From assembly GCF_003664035.1 (NCBI RefSeq), contig NZ_RCCK01000011.1:620001-684000 (forward strand): 64,000 nt of DNA, given 5' to 3'. This stretch comes from Pedobacter alluvionis (GTDB lineage Bacteria > Bacteroidota > Bacteroidia > Sphingobacteriales > Sphingobacteriaceae). The notes under the pieces were generated by a model. That model saw nothing but the letters and a program-made list of their open reading frames with translations, had not been told where the DNA came from and did no database searches. The translations under genes and the position numbers were made by a program. The number at the start of each line of letters is the position of its first letter. Position 1 is the stretch's first letter. This document shows positions 16,582 through 25,437 of this stretch, piece after piece.

Positions 16582-18324
16582 CTATTCTTCAGGCGCTATC
16601 CCCAACTCTTCTTTAACTTCCTTAATCCGGTTTGATACAGAATCCTGATAAAGGGTATCATTAGGTTTATCTTTTTGCAAGTGGTCTAAATCACTTAACT
16701 CCTGCTCTAACTTTTCCTTTTTTAACGCCTCTTCTTTTAATTGCGCAACACATTTCAATCCATCATCTGTCATAATCCAAACACTATAATCATTGTGGTC
16801 ATTTTCCCTGTTGTTGCAATCCCATGTCCAATAATTATTAACATAGCGGTAAGCATCCTGTTTTAAAAGCAATCTGGTTCCCACCGGGATTTCAAGATTT
16901 AACCTTACTTCCTGGTTTCTCCAGATGGTTCCCTTTCTCAATTGAAACCGCGGACTAAAAATCAGTTCAGAATCTTTCATTACATAATTGTAGCTAATGT
17001 TCTGCGCATTTTGCAAGGCACTTTGAAAGGTTTTACCTTGCGATTCGTACTTCTGTGTTAAACGGGTAACACCAGTTTCACTTTTGTTAATATCAATGCG
17101 GATATGGTTTGGTGAAACAAATGGTCCATCTTCAAAATCATCAACTACAATCTGGTGGCGGTTGTTCGCATCAATGTGGTAAGCCACGCTATCTTCTTTA
17201 CTGAAATATTTACTTTTATCGATATTGATGGTATATACCGGATAAGCTTTCAGGTCGGTTGTTTGTGTTAACTCTGCATGTTGCTTAAATTCTGATGAAA
17301 TTTTGGCCGCCTGATAACCTGTTATAGCCACACCAGCTAACCAGATAATTAACAAAGCGAAAGAAAGTGTTTTATTAATGGCCTGTTTGTTAAAAGCTAC
17401 CCTGATCGAGAATAATACCAGAGCCAAAACCGGTACAAAGCAAACAATAAATGCACCAAATAAAATTGCCCCCCTATTGCCTTCATTGATAATAGAGAAA
17501 GGGAAATATTCGTAAATACTCGCATCCCAAAATCCCTGAAAAGCAGCTGTACCAATAATTAAAGTAAGTAAAAAGAGTACGCCAAAAACAATAATGAAAC
17601 CTGCAATTACTTTAAAAATAACCTTACCGGTACCTGAAATAAAGCGACCAAGCCATTCGAAAAACTCACCAATAAAAATCCCCAGGCGGGCAAATATTGG
17701 TTGGGCATGTTTGTTTACCTCTCCTAAACGTTCTTTAACCGCTTGTAATTCTTCGTCCAGGTTCTTTTGAAATCCCTGAAGGTTTGCAGGCTCGCCTTTC
17801 ATCTCCATGCGTTCAATCCGGGATTTTGCTTTAGGCATGATGATCCAGAGTATGGCGTATACCAATATTCCAAATCCACCCGCAAAACTGATCAGTAACG
17901 TTGCCAGCCTGATCCATTTAGGGTCTGCATTTACAAAGTGTGCAATACCGGCGCAAACACCTGCAACCACACGGTCGTCCATATCGCGGTATAATTTTTT
18001 CTCTACATACTGGTGTTGGTAGGTACTGTTAATTACAGGTTCTTCCTCACCTTCTTCTACAGTATCAAAATCCTGTACCCTGCCCATTTGCGCAATCACA
18101 GCGTTCACATTGGCCGAATCTACCACCTGTTTTTTCTGTTCTTCCAATTGTTCAGTCAGCAGCTCTGCAATCCGGTTTTCAATATCCGTTACAATTTCAA
18201 GGTCATCTGCATGGTTGGCAAAATAGTGTTTTACTTCGTTCAGGTAGGCCTTTAAGCGTTCGTATGCACTTTCTTCAATGTGAATAATTGTGTTTCCTAT
18301 ATTGATGATGATGGTCTTTTCCAT
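16582..18324 (-). CDS. PspC-domain membrane protein
   Basis: A 580-residue inner-membrane protein. The N-terminal 90 residues are a helical cytoplasmic region (AYERLKAYLNEVKHYF), followed by a PspC domain at about 108-170 (KKLYRDMDDRVVAGVCAGIAHF, then a membrane helix ending LWIIMPK). Four more membrane helices follow (GFIIVFGVLFLLTLIIG, ALLIIWLAGVAITGY among them), then a C-terminal mostly beta domain and a coiled coil. PspC proteins are membrane-stress components. The gene starts 15 bases after a PadR regulator, the usual Bacteroidota pair, and is probably repressed by it. Confidence 0.88.
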   Translation of the reverse strand: MEKTIIINIGNTIIHIEESAYERLKAYLNEVKHYFANHADDLEIVTDIENRIAELLTEQLEEQKKQVVDSANVNAVIAQMGRVQDFDTVEEGEEEPVINSTYQHQYVEKKLYRDMDDRVVAGVCAGIAHFVNADPKWIRLATLLISFAGGFGILVYAILWIIMPKAKSRIERMEMKGEPANLQGFQKNLDEELQAVKERLGEVNKHAQPIFARLGIFIGEFFEWLGRFISGTGKVIFKVIAGFIIVFGVLFLLTLIIGTAAFQGFWDASIYEYFPFSIINEGNRGAILFGAFIVCFVPVLALVLFSIRVAFNKQAINKTLSFALLIIWLAGVAITGYQAAKISSEFKQHAELTQTTDLKAYPVYTINIDKSKYFSKEDSVAYHIDANNRHQIVVDDFEDGPFVSPNHIRIDINKSETGVTRLTQKYESQGKTFQSALQNAQNISYNYVMKDSELIFSPRFQLRKGTIWRNQEVRLNLEIPVGTRLLLKQDAYRYVNNYWTWDCNNRENDHNDYSVWIMTDDGLKCVAQLKEEALKKEKLEQELSDLDHLQKDKPNDTLYQDSVSNRIKEVKEELGIAPEE

Positions 18325-18339
18325 TTCCTTTTTTACTAA

Positions 18340-18675
18340 TTATGAATTGGCTCCTTTTTGTGAAATACCTACAGCATAAGCCAGCTCCTGCCAGGTTTGA
18401 TCTAATTGTGATAAAATGCCCCGACCATCTTCGGTTAAGGTATAATATTTACGCGGTGGGCCCGAGGTAGACTCTACCCAGTTGTAGCTTAACAAACCGT
18501 TGTTTTTAAGCCTGGTTAATAATGGATATAATGTACCCTCAACCACCAATAGCTTTGCCGCCCTTAATTCGGCAATAATATCCGAAGCATAAATTTCGCC
18601 CCGTGAGATGATTGATAAAACACAGTATTCCAGAATTCCCTTCCGCATTTGCGTTTGCGTATTTTCTGCTATCAT
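18340..18675 (-). CDS. PadR family transcriptional regulator
   Basis: A 111-residue winged-helix repressor. The PadR core is clear: RKGILEYCVLSIISRGEIYASDII, VVEGTLYPLLTRLKNNGLL and GPPRKYYTLTEDGR. It is the first gene of an operon with the PspC-domain protein and probably controls both. A TATCTTTG element ends only four bases before this ATG and an inverted repeat TACTATG-N5-CATAGTA lies just upstream, so autorepression and a near-leaderless transcript are plausible. The later ATG (MRKGILEY) is possible, but related proteins keep the short N-terminal extension. Confidence 0.9.
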   Translation of the reverse strand: MIAENTQTQMRKGILEYCVLSIISRGEIYASDIIAELRAAKLLVVEGTLYPLLTRLKNNGLLSYNWVESTSGPPRKYYTLTEDGRGILSQLDQTWQELAYAVGISQKGANS

Positions 18676-18679
18676 ATAA

Positions 18680-18720
18680 CAAAGATATATGTTTTATATA
18701 CTACTATGCAATACATAGTA
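18680..18720 (-). promoter_or_regulatory. Promoter and candidate PadR operator
   Basis: The minus strand carries TATCTTTG (18680-18687), matching the Bacteroidota TAnnTTTG -7 element, and about 20 bases upstream TATTGC. The stretch 18702-18720 is a perfect inverted repeat with 7-base arms TACTATG/CATAGTA and a 5-base centre, placed over the upstream promoter element. Assigning it to PadR is inference. Confidence 0.5.
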
Positions 18721-19345
18721 CTAAAATAAATCAAAGTAGCTTCTTAAAATATTGATTATCAATTATATAATTTTAAATTAAATTTTGTGATTTGGAAATA
18801 ATTCTGTAAAAGCTGAAAATTTTTGATGTTTTTTTGAAAAGCAAGGTTCTGTAATGCTTCGGTTTTTGCCGTCCTGCTATCACCTATAGTCCCGATTTCG
18901 CCTGTGCTAAATTTACGAAGTTTGCCCTGCCCATGCCTGTTAAACTTTGTAAGTTGGCCTGCCTTAAAATCGGGAGCTATTTGGTTCTATCAGGTTTATT
19001 TGGGAGGGGTTGGTATGATGTATTTTTAACCACAGATCTACACAGATAAACACGGATTTTTTTATCTATGGTTAAATTATTTTACCTGTGCCAATGGCCT
19101 AACGTATAACATTAAGGGCTGGTACTCCGAGCGCTCAGACTTACGAAGTTTGTCCAGCTTGGTGTTAAGGAAACTTCGTAAGTCAGCCTGGCGCGGCCAC
19201 AGATTTCCCTAAAGCCCTTTAAATTCCGAAGTCTTCTATCACAAAAGCCCATTTCAGACTGCGGAATTTAGCCATAGGAATTAAATACATAAATACGATA
19301 GATTTAATATATTTTAATAATTTTGCAGCGTCTTAACTTATTTTC
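18721..19345. other. Intergenic stretch with two related hairpin repeats
   Basis: Two palindromic repeats of one family are present: 18913-18952 (arms TTACGAAGTTT/AAACTTTGTAA) and 19138-19184 (arms GACTTACGAAGTTT/AAACTTCGTAAGTC, 14 perfect pairs). A CACAGATCTACACAGATAAA-type block lies near 19030. No gene is seen. Confidence 0.65.
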
Positions 19346-20803
19346 ATGAAGAAATCTATTGCCAGCATTGTTACCGAGGCAAACGAAAGCGGCGAAGGAA
19401 CGCTTAAAAGAACCTTAGGCCCCATCAACCTGATTTTAATTGGTGTTGGCTTAACGCTTGGGGCAGGTTTATTTTCGATTACGGGTTTGGCAGCAGCCAA
19501 TCATTCCGGTCCTGCGGTTACCCTATCATTTATAATTGCCGCTTTAGGCTGTGGTTTTGCGGCACTATGTTATGCAGAATTTGCCTCTATGATTCCCGTT
19601 GCAGGTAGTGCTTATACCTATTCTTATGCCACCATGGGCGAACTTTTCGCCTGGATTATTGGTTGGGATCTGGTATTGGAATATTCTGTGGGTTGCGCAA
19701 CTGTAGCCATTAGCTGGTCGCAGTATTTAACCCGGTTTTTAGCCAGCTTACACATTTATCTTCCCCCGCAGCTAACCTTATCTCCTTTCGAAACCGCTAA
19801 ACTTGCCGATGGCTCTACTGTTAATGGCATTATTAACATTCCCGCAGCATTGGTTGTGGTATTAATGACGGCCATACTCATCCGTGGCACCAAAGGCTCG
19901 GCCATTGTAAATGGAATTATTGTGTTTCTTAAAGTGGGTGTAGTTTTAGTTTTTATTGCTTTAGGTTGGCAATATATTGATCCGGCAAATTATCATCCTT
20001 ATATCCCCGAAAATACAGGAACATTTGGTCAGTTTGGCTGGAGCGGTGTATTACGCGGCGCCGGACTGGTATTTTTTGTATTTATTGGTTTTGATGCCGT
20101 TGCCGCTTCCGCACAGGAAACCAAAAACCCGGCGAGAGATTTACCGATCGGCATCATTGGCTCATTGGTGGTTTGTACTGTTTTATTCGGATTGTTCGGT
20201 CATGTAATGACAGGGTTGGCCAATTACAAAGAATTTGCCAATAGCGGCGCTCCGGTAGCTATAGCCATCGAAAAAACTCCTTATGCATGGTTAAGTCAGG
20301 CTATTATTCTGGCTATCCTGATCGGCTATACTTCAGTAATTTTAATCGATTTAATGGCGCAATCGCGAATGTTTTATTCCATCAGTAAAGATGGATTATT
20401 GCCAAAAATGTTCTCTGATGTACATGCAAAATTTAAAACACCATATAAATCGAACATTATACTTTGTGTATTTATTGGACTTTTTGCTGCATTTGTACCC
20501 ATGAATGTAGTAGGCGAAATGACCAGCATTGGCACCCTACTGGCCTTTTTAATGGTTTGCGTAGGCATCCTGATCTTAAGAAAAACAGATCCTGAAGCCA
20601 AACGTCCATTTAGGGTACCTTTGGTGCCTCTAATCCCAATTCTGGGCATTTTAACCTGTATTGCCATGATGGTATTTCTACCATGGGAAACCTGGGTTAG
20701 ACTAGCGGTATGGTTGATTATTGGATTAGCAATTTACTTCGGCTATGGTAAAAAGAACAGTAAATTAAATGCTGTAGCAAAGCAGGTCGAAAAGCCACAA
20801 TAA
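19346..20803 (+). CDS. APC-family amino acid permease (cationic amino acid transporter type)
   Basis: A 485-residue inner-membrane transporter with about 12 hydrophobic segments. The APC start motif is GPINLILIGVGLTLGAGLFSITGLAAANHSGPAV (helix 1 break at GAGLF) and a second hallmark is FFVFIGFDAVAASAQETKNPARDLPIGI after helix 6. The layout is that of the CAT/YfnA branch, which imports amino acids with protons. The specific substrate cannot be told. It is a single gene with its own terminator. Confidence 0.9.
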   Translation: MKKSIASIVTEANESGEGTLKRTLGPINLILIGVGLTLGAGLFSITGLAAANHSGPAVTLSFIIAALGCGFAALCYAEFASMIPVAGSAYTYSYATMGELFAWIIGWDLVLEYSVGCATVAISWSQYLTRFLASLHIYLPPQLTLSPFETAKLADGSTVNGIINIPAALVVVLMTAILIRGTKGSAIVNGIIVFLKVGVVLVFIALGWQYIDPANYHPYIPENTGTFGQFGWSGVLRGAGLVFFVFIGFDAVAASAQETKNPARDLPIGIIGSLVVCTVLFGLFGHVMTGLANYKEFANSGAPVAIAIEKTPYAWLSQAIILAILIGYTSVILIDLMAQSRMFYSISKDGLLPKMFSDVHAKFKTPYKSNIILCVFIGLFAAFVPMNVVGEMTSIGTLLAFLMVCVGILILRKTDPEAKRPFRVPLVPLIPILGILTCIAMMVFLPWETWVRLAVWLIIGLAIYFGYGKKNSKLNAVAKQVEKPQ

Positions 20804-20821
20804 AATATTACTATACATATT

Positions 20822-20870
20822 GGGCAGTCTGGTTGTATGGAATATCCAACAAGTTGATTGCCCTTTTTTA
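20822..20870 (+). terminator. Rho-independent terminator of the permease gene
   Basis: Outer arms GGGCAGTC and GATTGCCC (8 pairs, one wobble), an inner GGTTG/CAAC pairing, then six T. Confidence 0.7.
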
Positions 20871-21006
20871 ATCATAAGTCGTATTTACAACCGCATAAAT
20901 ATCAATTCGTTAAGAAAAAATATTAGTTATCCACAATTTAACATTTTTCTGAATTTTTGGCTTGGGATTTGCCTTAATAAAATCAACCCTATTAAAACAT
21001 TATCCC

Positions 21007-21171
21007 ATGATTATTAAATTAGACACATCACTTTTCAGACTTTCGAGACACAAAGCTGAAACCGTAAAAAAAGTTGCAACACCACTTACAAAAGACCAAT
21101 GGATTACTGCTGACAGAATCGTAATGGCTGCGATGTTTATTGTCACTATTATTGGCGCCATCTTATTTTAA
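21007..21171 (+). CDS. Small single-pass membrane protein
   Basis: A 54-residue protein starting MIIKLDTSLFRLSRHKAETV. A basic amphipathic N-terminal half is followed by one C-terminal membrane helix (RIVMAAMFIVTIIGAILF). Function unknown. The frame is open further upstream, but those codons overlap the permease 3' region and add nothing conserved-looking. It lies convergent to the oxidoreductase gene. Confidence 0.5.
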   Translation: MIIKLDTSLFRLSRHKAETVKKVATPLTKDQWITADRIVMAAMFIVTIIGAILF

Positions 21172-21185
21172 TTTCCGATGATTGA

Positions 21186-22082
21186 TCAAAAATCTTCAGA
21201 AATTAATGCTTTATTTATCATCACTGCGGCCACGGTTCCAGCGGCTGTAACAATCGATAACGACCTGAACAAGGTTGCACAATCTCCTGCGGCATAAACG
21301 CCCTTTGCAGTAGTTTCCTGCTGCTCATCTACTTTTATCGTTTTTAGATCTGTTAATTCGAATCCGAGCTGTTCACTAAAATTTACGTGCTGTTCTATTT
21401 CAGGTTTAACGTAAATTGCTTTAAAGGCTATCTTATCTCCACTTGTAAAAACAATGTTTTCTAGCTGACCATTTTGGTGTTCCAGTTCAGTAATCTCCTC
21501 TTCTAAAACAGTAATCGATTTAGACTTTAGTTTTTCGGTTTGCTCGGCTGTAAATTCCGATTTCCCATTGGTTAAAATGCTTAAATCTTTATTCCAAAGG
21601 TGAAGGTTTTTGGCCATCTCAAATGCATGCTCGCCATTCATTAACAGGCCTACTTTTTCATTTTTTACTTCGTAGCCATGGCAATAAGGACAATGGATAG
21701 CAGAAATGGCCCAGCATGCTGCCAATCCTTTAATATCGGGCAGCATATCTTTTAAACCTGTGGCCAATAATAATTTACGAGAAGTAAAATATTTTCCATC
21801 TTCCAGCCCAACACTAAATCCACCTTCCATTTGTTTAGCTGAATCGGCTTTTGCATTTAAAAATTTAACCGTTGAATATTTTAACACTTCGGCTTTTGCT
21901 ACCTTGGAAATTTCGGCTGGCCGGTCGCCATCATGCGTCAAAAAATTATGCGAATGAGGGGTTTGCCTGTTACAGGGTTTGTCGGCATCGATTATCAGAA
22001 CATTCCGGGTTGAACGGCCTAAAGTTAATGCGGCAGATAAACCAGCATAGCTACCTCCAATTATAATTACATCAAAATCCAT
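21186..22082 (-). CDS. Thioredoxin-reductase-like FAD disulfide oxidoreductase (GliT-like)
   Basis: A 298-residue flavoprotein: FAD-binding IIIGGSYAGLSAALTLGR at 6-23, a redox motif HCPYCHGYE at about 130-138, and the second FAD motif GVYAAGDCAT near the end. The CxxC flanked by His residues (H-CPYC-HG) differs from the CATC/CAVC-DG of true thioredoxin reductases and matches the GliT/DTTR-type branch. The NADPH-binding GxGxxA is replaced by VGLLMNGEHAFEMA, so NADPH use is uncertain. The substrate is unknown; related enzymes oxidise dithiols. Confidence 0.8.
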   Translation of the reverse strand: MDFDVIIIGGSYAGLSAALTLGRSTRNVLIIDADKPCNRQTPHSHNFLTHDGDRPAEISKVAKAEVLKYSTVKFLNAKADSAKQMEGGFSVGLEDGKYFTSRKLLLATGLKDMLPDIKGLAACWAISAIHCPYCHGYEVKNEKVGLLMNGEHAFEMAKNLHLWNKDLSILTNGKSEFTAEQTEKLKSKSITVLEEEITELEHQNGQLENIVFTSGDKIAFKAIYVKPEIEQHVNFSEQLGFELTDLKTIKVDEQQETTAKGVYAAGDCATLFRSLSIVTAAGTVAAVMINKALISEDF

Positions 22083-22155
22083 ATTCTTATCTTTTCATAC
22101 AAATATCCGAATTAAGATTACAAATGCAACATTGATGCACTAATTGAATGTCATT

Positions 22156-22782
22156 TTATTTTTTGAAAATTACCGCCTTAATGAAGTTCCCATAATAAAA
22201 ACGCAGTTCTAAGATCTTGTAACCTGCATTTATAAAGTAAGGATTCATGTCGATCAGGTGATTTGCCTCTACAATTCCCAGTAATTTAAAAAAGCTGTAC
22301 ATCGATTTGAGCAACAGCCATTTCCACCAGTTCCCATTATTTTTGTTTAGCGCAAAATCGACCAAAAACCACAGGCCATCTTTTTTCAAACACGCATTCA
22401 ATTGTTCAAATACTTTTGCGGCCCGTTGCTCTGCGAAATTATCGAAAAGAAACGGTGTTAAAATCACATCAAATATGGTATCCGTTCTAAAATCCTCAAT
22501 GCCAAGATTCACAAATTCGACCTGGTTGCTTTTACAGTTCCGTTTTTGAGAAAGTGCTATCATTTTAGCTGATATTTCCACGTAAACTAGCTTTAAGCCA
22601 CTGGAATATATTTTTGCAAGTTCTTCCAAAATCCACCCTGTTCCACCACCTACAATTAAAACTGAGCTATCTTTTGGAATATACTGTAGCTGATTGATCT
22701 GCGCATTAACCTGCGATTTAAAAAACACCAAACGGCTTAAGGTATCGTAATGATTGGCTATTTTATCGTAGTTGTTATTCAT
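22156..22782 (-). CDS. Class I SAM-dependent methyltransferase
   Basis: A 208-residue cytoplasmic protein. Motif I VLIVGGGTGWILEEL is at about 41-55 and the acidic end of strand 2 is LVYVEIS. Strand 4 is FDVILTPFLFDNF, with LKKDGLWFLVDF after it. This is the Methyltransf_11/25 type acting on a small molecule or lipid; the substrate is unknown. The C-terminal segment has aromatic and hydrophobic residues that may contact a membrane substrate. It reads in the same direction as the UbiA-like gene upstream, about 100 bases away. Confidence 0.8.
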   Translation of the reverse strand: MNNNYDKIANHYDTLSRLVFFKSQVNAQINQLQYIPKDSSVLIVGGGTGWILEELAKIYSSGLKLVYVEISAKMIALSQKRNCKSNQVEFVNLGIEDFRTDTIFDVILTPFLFDNFAEQRAAKVFEQLNACLKKDGLWFLVDFALNKNNGNWWKWLLLKSMYSFFKLLGIVEANHLIDMNPYFINAGYKILELRFYYGNFIKAVIFKK

Positions 22783-22880
22783 TGTATCAGGTATGGAGTA
22801 TCAAGTATTGAGAATCAAGTATCAAGACAGACCTCTCAAATGTAATATACGCTTTGGCCTTTACTCTTTGGTCTTTATGT

Positions 22881-23792
22881 TTAATGCACAAACTGCATCC
22901 CGATTATCCCGCATATTGCCTTAAACAGGATGAGTCCATCAATTACCATCAGATAATAGAGGATGTTTTTTCTCCTGTGCATAGAATAGGCCACGTAAAT
23001 GGTTAATATAAATGGCAGAATATTAAATAAAACCTGCGGTATTCCGAAGCCTTTGTAACTGGCAAATATGCCTAGCGAGATTAAACCAATAATTAACAGC
23101 GGAATCAAAATATTAAAAATTGTTCTCCTCAGGCCGTATCGCACTACAAAAGTCCTTAAATGTTTATTGGCATCGGTGGGATAATCTTTAATGTCGAAAA
23201 TGATTGCGTTTACCGTGCAGAACATCCAGTTTTTAATAAACAGCCAGGTCCAAAGCACGGAATCATGATAGCCTACCCCTGTTTCAATTTTAAGCATAAT
23301 TAAGGGCAGTACATTGGCACAACAGGCCCAAACAAAACCGATGACGAAAGCTTTTAACCAACCGGTATTGCGCAGATTGAATTTTAAGAAAGATTTAGGC
23401 AATAAACCGTAGTATAAACCTCCTGCAATAATGATAATTACAATGGCTATCCAATAACTGAGCGGAAGTGCCAGAATATGCTGAAAGTTTTGGTAAAGTA
23501 GATTAATGGCCAACAGCATGCAAGAAATAAAAAGCACTGCCTGACTCCAATTGATAAATTTCTTATGCTCGAAATACCACTGGTTACGGGGATTGGTGGT
23601 GGATGGTGCAGTAGAAACCTTATTGTAAGCGTAGGTATAATAAATAGTCGGTGCCAAAAACAACAACAGGTAGTAATTTAATGAATTAAATGGCAACCTT
23701 AATTGGAGAGTAGCCTCGAGTGTAAGGGCAACAGCCAGAATGCCTACAAAGTAGTTTCCAAAAAATATAAACCTGATTATTTTACCGAGCAT
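22881..23792 (-). CDS. UbiA-like integral membrane protein with only the second Asp-rich motif
   Basis: A 303-residue protein with about nine membrane helices and a UbiA-like layout. The second aspartate-rich loop is visible as IIFDIKDYPTDANKHLRTF (about 200-218), while the first NDxxDxxxD motif is absent; at the expected place the text is TIYYTYAYNKVS. UbiA enzymes transfer prenyl chains to aromatic acceptors using both motifs, so transferase activity is doubtful. A role in quinone or lipid metabolism is possible but unsupported. Confidence 0.6.
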   Translation of the reverse strand: MLGKIIRFIFFGNYFVGILAVALTLEATLQLRLPFNSLNYYLLLFLAPTIYYTYAYNKVSTAPSTTNPRNQWYFEHKKFINWSQAVLFISCMLLAINLLYQNFQHILALPLSYWIAIVIIIIAGGLYYGLLPKSFLKFNLRNTGWLKAFVIGFVWACCANVLPLIMLKIETGVGYHDSVLWTWLFIKNWMFCTVNAIIFDIKDYPTDANKHLRTFVVRYGLRRTIFNILIPLLIIGLISLGIFASYKGFGIPQVLFNILPFILTIYVAYSMHRRKNILYYLMVIDGLILFKAICGIIGMQFVH

Positions 23793-23918
23793 TTGCTACT
23801 GTTTATCGTCAGGCAATTTCGGATATATAATTGAATAAGGTAAATAATATTGGTTAAAATAATTGATACTCATTATTAGAACCTTAGTAGTATTGTTTAG
23901 CGATTTAACTCAAAATTG

Positions 23919-24030
23919 TCATTCTGAACGCAGTGAAGAATCTTTAAGGGAATGATCTTGAACTTAAAAGGAATCAATCACAGGTGATATTTTAGGCGTT
24001 AAGGATTCTTCACTTCGTTCAGAATGATAG
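23919..24030. repeat. Long inverted repeat (dispersed family)
   Basis: The left arm begins GTCATTCTGAACGCAGTGAA and the right arm is its near-complement, ending TTCGTTCAGAATGATAGC, separated by about 60 bases. Related inverted pairs occur at 34696-34790 and 56193-56315. Confidence 0.7.
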
Positions 24031-24068
24031 CGCAAAAAAAAGCCTTACAGTTTCATGATAAGCTTCGG

Positions 24069-24147
24069 TGGAAAATGATCCCGATTGGAAATCGGGACGC
24101 CCCACTTGGTGTAAACGAGGTGCGCTAAACCAGCTGAGCTACTTCCA
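24069..24147 (-). pseudogene. tRNA-Val relic with T-arm replaced by a hairpin
   Basis: On the minus strand the acceptor, D-arm (TAGCTCAGCTGGTTTAGCGC) and the anticodon loop TTTACAC are recognisable. Where intact copies have the T-arm this one has TCCCGATTGGAAATCGGGA (24079-24097). The anticodon stem is also damaged. It cannot be a normal elongator tRNA. Confidence 0.65.
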
Positions 24148-24195
24148 TAAATAGCAATAAAAAAGCCTCTCAATAAATTGAAAGGCTTTTTGTTG

Positions 24196-24270
24196 TGGGA
24201 AATGAGGGGTTCGAACCCCCGACCCCCTCGGTGTAAACGAGGTGCTCTGAACCAGCTGAGCTAATTTCCC
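24196..24270 (-). tRNA. tRNA-Val (anticodon TAC), copy 1
   Basis: A 75-base cloverleaf: acceptor GGGAAAT/ATTTCCC, D-arm TAGCTCAGCTGGTTCAGAGC, anticodon arm CCTCG-TTTACAC-CGAGG giving TAC, and a T-arm with TTCGAAC loop. The discriminator is A; CCA is not encoded. Confidence 0.95.
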
Positions 24271-24315
24271 TATTGGTAATGTTTTAAAATCATCTCGGCC
24301 TTTTCGATCCGACCC

Positions 24316-24364
24316 TCCCGACTAATAATGTCGGGATGCTCTGAACCAGCTGAGCTAATTTCCC
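24316..24364 (-). pseudogene. tRNA-Val relic with anticodon arm replaced by a hairpin
   Basis: The 5' acceptor strand and D-arm (GGGAAATTAGCTCAGCTGG...) are identical to the intact copies. From the anticodon arm onward the text is a hairpin with arms TCCCGAC/GTCGGGA (24316-24336) and then non-tRNA sequence. Confidence 0.7.
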
Positions 24365-24422
24365 TTTTCAGGTGTATTTCAAAGTTTGATAAAAAAGCCT
24401 TCCAGTATACTGAAAGGCTTAG

Positions 24423-24497
24423 TGGGAAATGAGGGGTTCGAACCCCCGACCCCCTCGGTGTAAACGAGGTGCTCTGAACCAGCTGAGCTAATTTCCC
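24423..24497 (-). tRNA. tRNA-Val (anticodon TAC), copy 2
   Basis: Identical to copy 1 over all 75 bases as far as I can read. It is the first transcribed gene of the array on the minus strand, downstream of recO. Confidence 0.95.
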
Positions 24498-24592
24498 TTT
24501 TATAATTTTGTCAAACTTAATGCCCCATCCTCCGTTTGGGAATGCAAATATAGCGCTATAAAACTGTTCTGCAAATCTTTTTTTCTTTTTTT

Positions 24593-25318
24593 TCAACTTA
24601 ACAAAGTTTCGAGGATTTTGTGTGATTGCACCACCCCAAAAGAAGCTGTATGTAAGGTATAGAAAACCAATACCTTATCTAACAAAAAGCGCCGTTGGGT
24701 ATTGCTTAACTTTATTTCAGAAACTTTTTCGAGCGGTGAATCAAACAACGAAATAAAACCTATCGCATCCTCTAATTGTAAATAATTGGAGTGGATTGGT
24801 AGCCTGGAGGTAAACGCTCCCTCCTGCAGATCGAAATAAATCTGATCGGTTCTTCTTTTCTCATTGGGCGAAAAGCCTAAAAAACGGGTAAGCTTTAATA
24901 AAAAGGATAAATGAAAATTTGGGTTTATCTCTTCCACTTCGTCAAACCAGGCTATCGAATTGAAAATGTAGTCGAATAAACTTTCATCTGCTGATTGTTG
25001 TCTGATACTTTTATACAGTACCTCATTTAAAAAAATAACGATACTGGTTTTAATCATATCGTAAGGGATACTTTTAAAAACAGGTGTTTGCCGAACTTCC
25101 GATATCCTCTGAATATTGGTATTTGCTTTATGATAAACCACCATATCAAGCAAATGCAGCGATTGCAGCATGTTCATCTTTATCTTCGCTTTTGGTTTTT
25201 TAACACCATTAATGAGGTAAGACTGCATACCAAATTTATCGGTAAGTACCTGCACCACCACACTGCTTTCGCTGTAGTTTGTAGTCTTTAAAACAATGCC
25301 TCTAACTTTGTGCAACAT
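24593..25318 (-). CDS. recO: DNA repair protein RecO
   Basis: A 241-residue protein with the RecO plan: an N-terminal OB-fold starting MLHKVRGIVLKTTNYSESSVVVQVLTD, with GMQSYLINGVKKPKAK, followed by a helical domain. The Bacteroidota form lacks the zinc-binding cysteines seen in some other phyla. RecO works with RecF and RecR to load RecA on gapped DNA. It is read away from the MMPL gene across a 119-base divergent gap and towards the tRNA-Val array. Confidence 0.92.
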   Translation of the reverse strand: MLHKVRGIVLKTTNYSESSVVVQVLTDKFGMQSYLINGVKKPKAKIKMNMLQSLHLLDMVVYHKANTNIQRISEVRQTPVFKSIPYDMIKTSIVIFLNEVLYKSIRQQSADESLFDYIFNSIAWFDEVEEINPNFHLSFLLKLTRFLGFSPNEKRRTDQIYFDLQEGAFTSRLPIHSNYLQLEDAIGFISLFDSPLEKVSEIKLSNTQRRFLLDKVLVFYTLHTASFGVVQSHKILETLLS

Positions 25319-25437
25319 CCGATTAAAACAATTTTTTCAAAAGTATGTTATTTGTGCAAATTTAATTGTGCGAAAAGTAATCAGGTTTTACAAATAAGAT
25401 TAGTTTTGCCTTTAATATTATTAAAACTAAGCTGCAC

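Noticed and set aside
24270..24596. 108-residue open frame on the minus strand
   Set aside because: It runs through a tRNA-Val gene and a relic, so it is not a protein gene.
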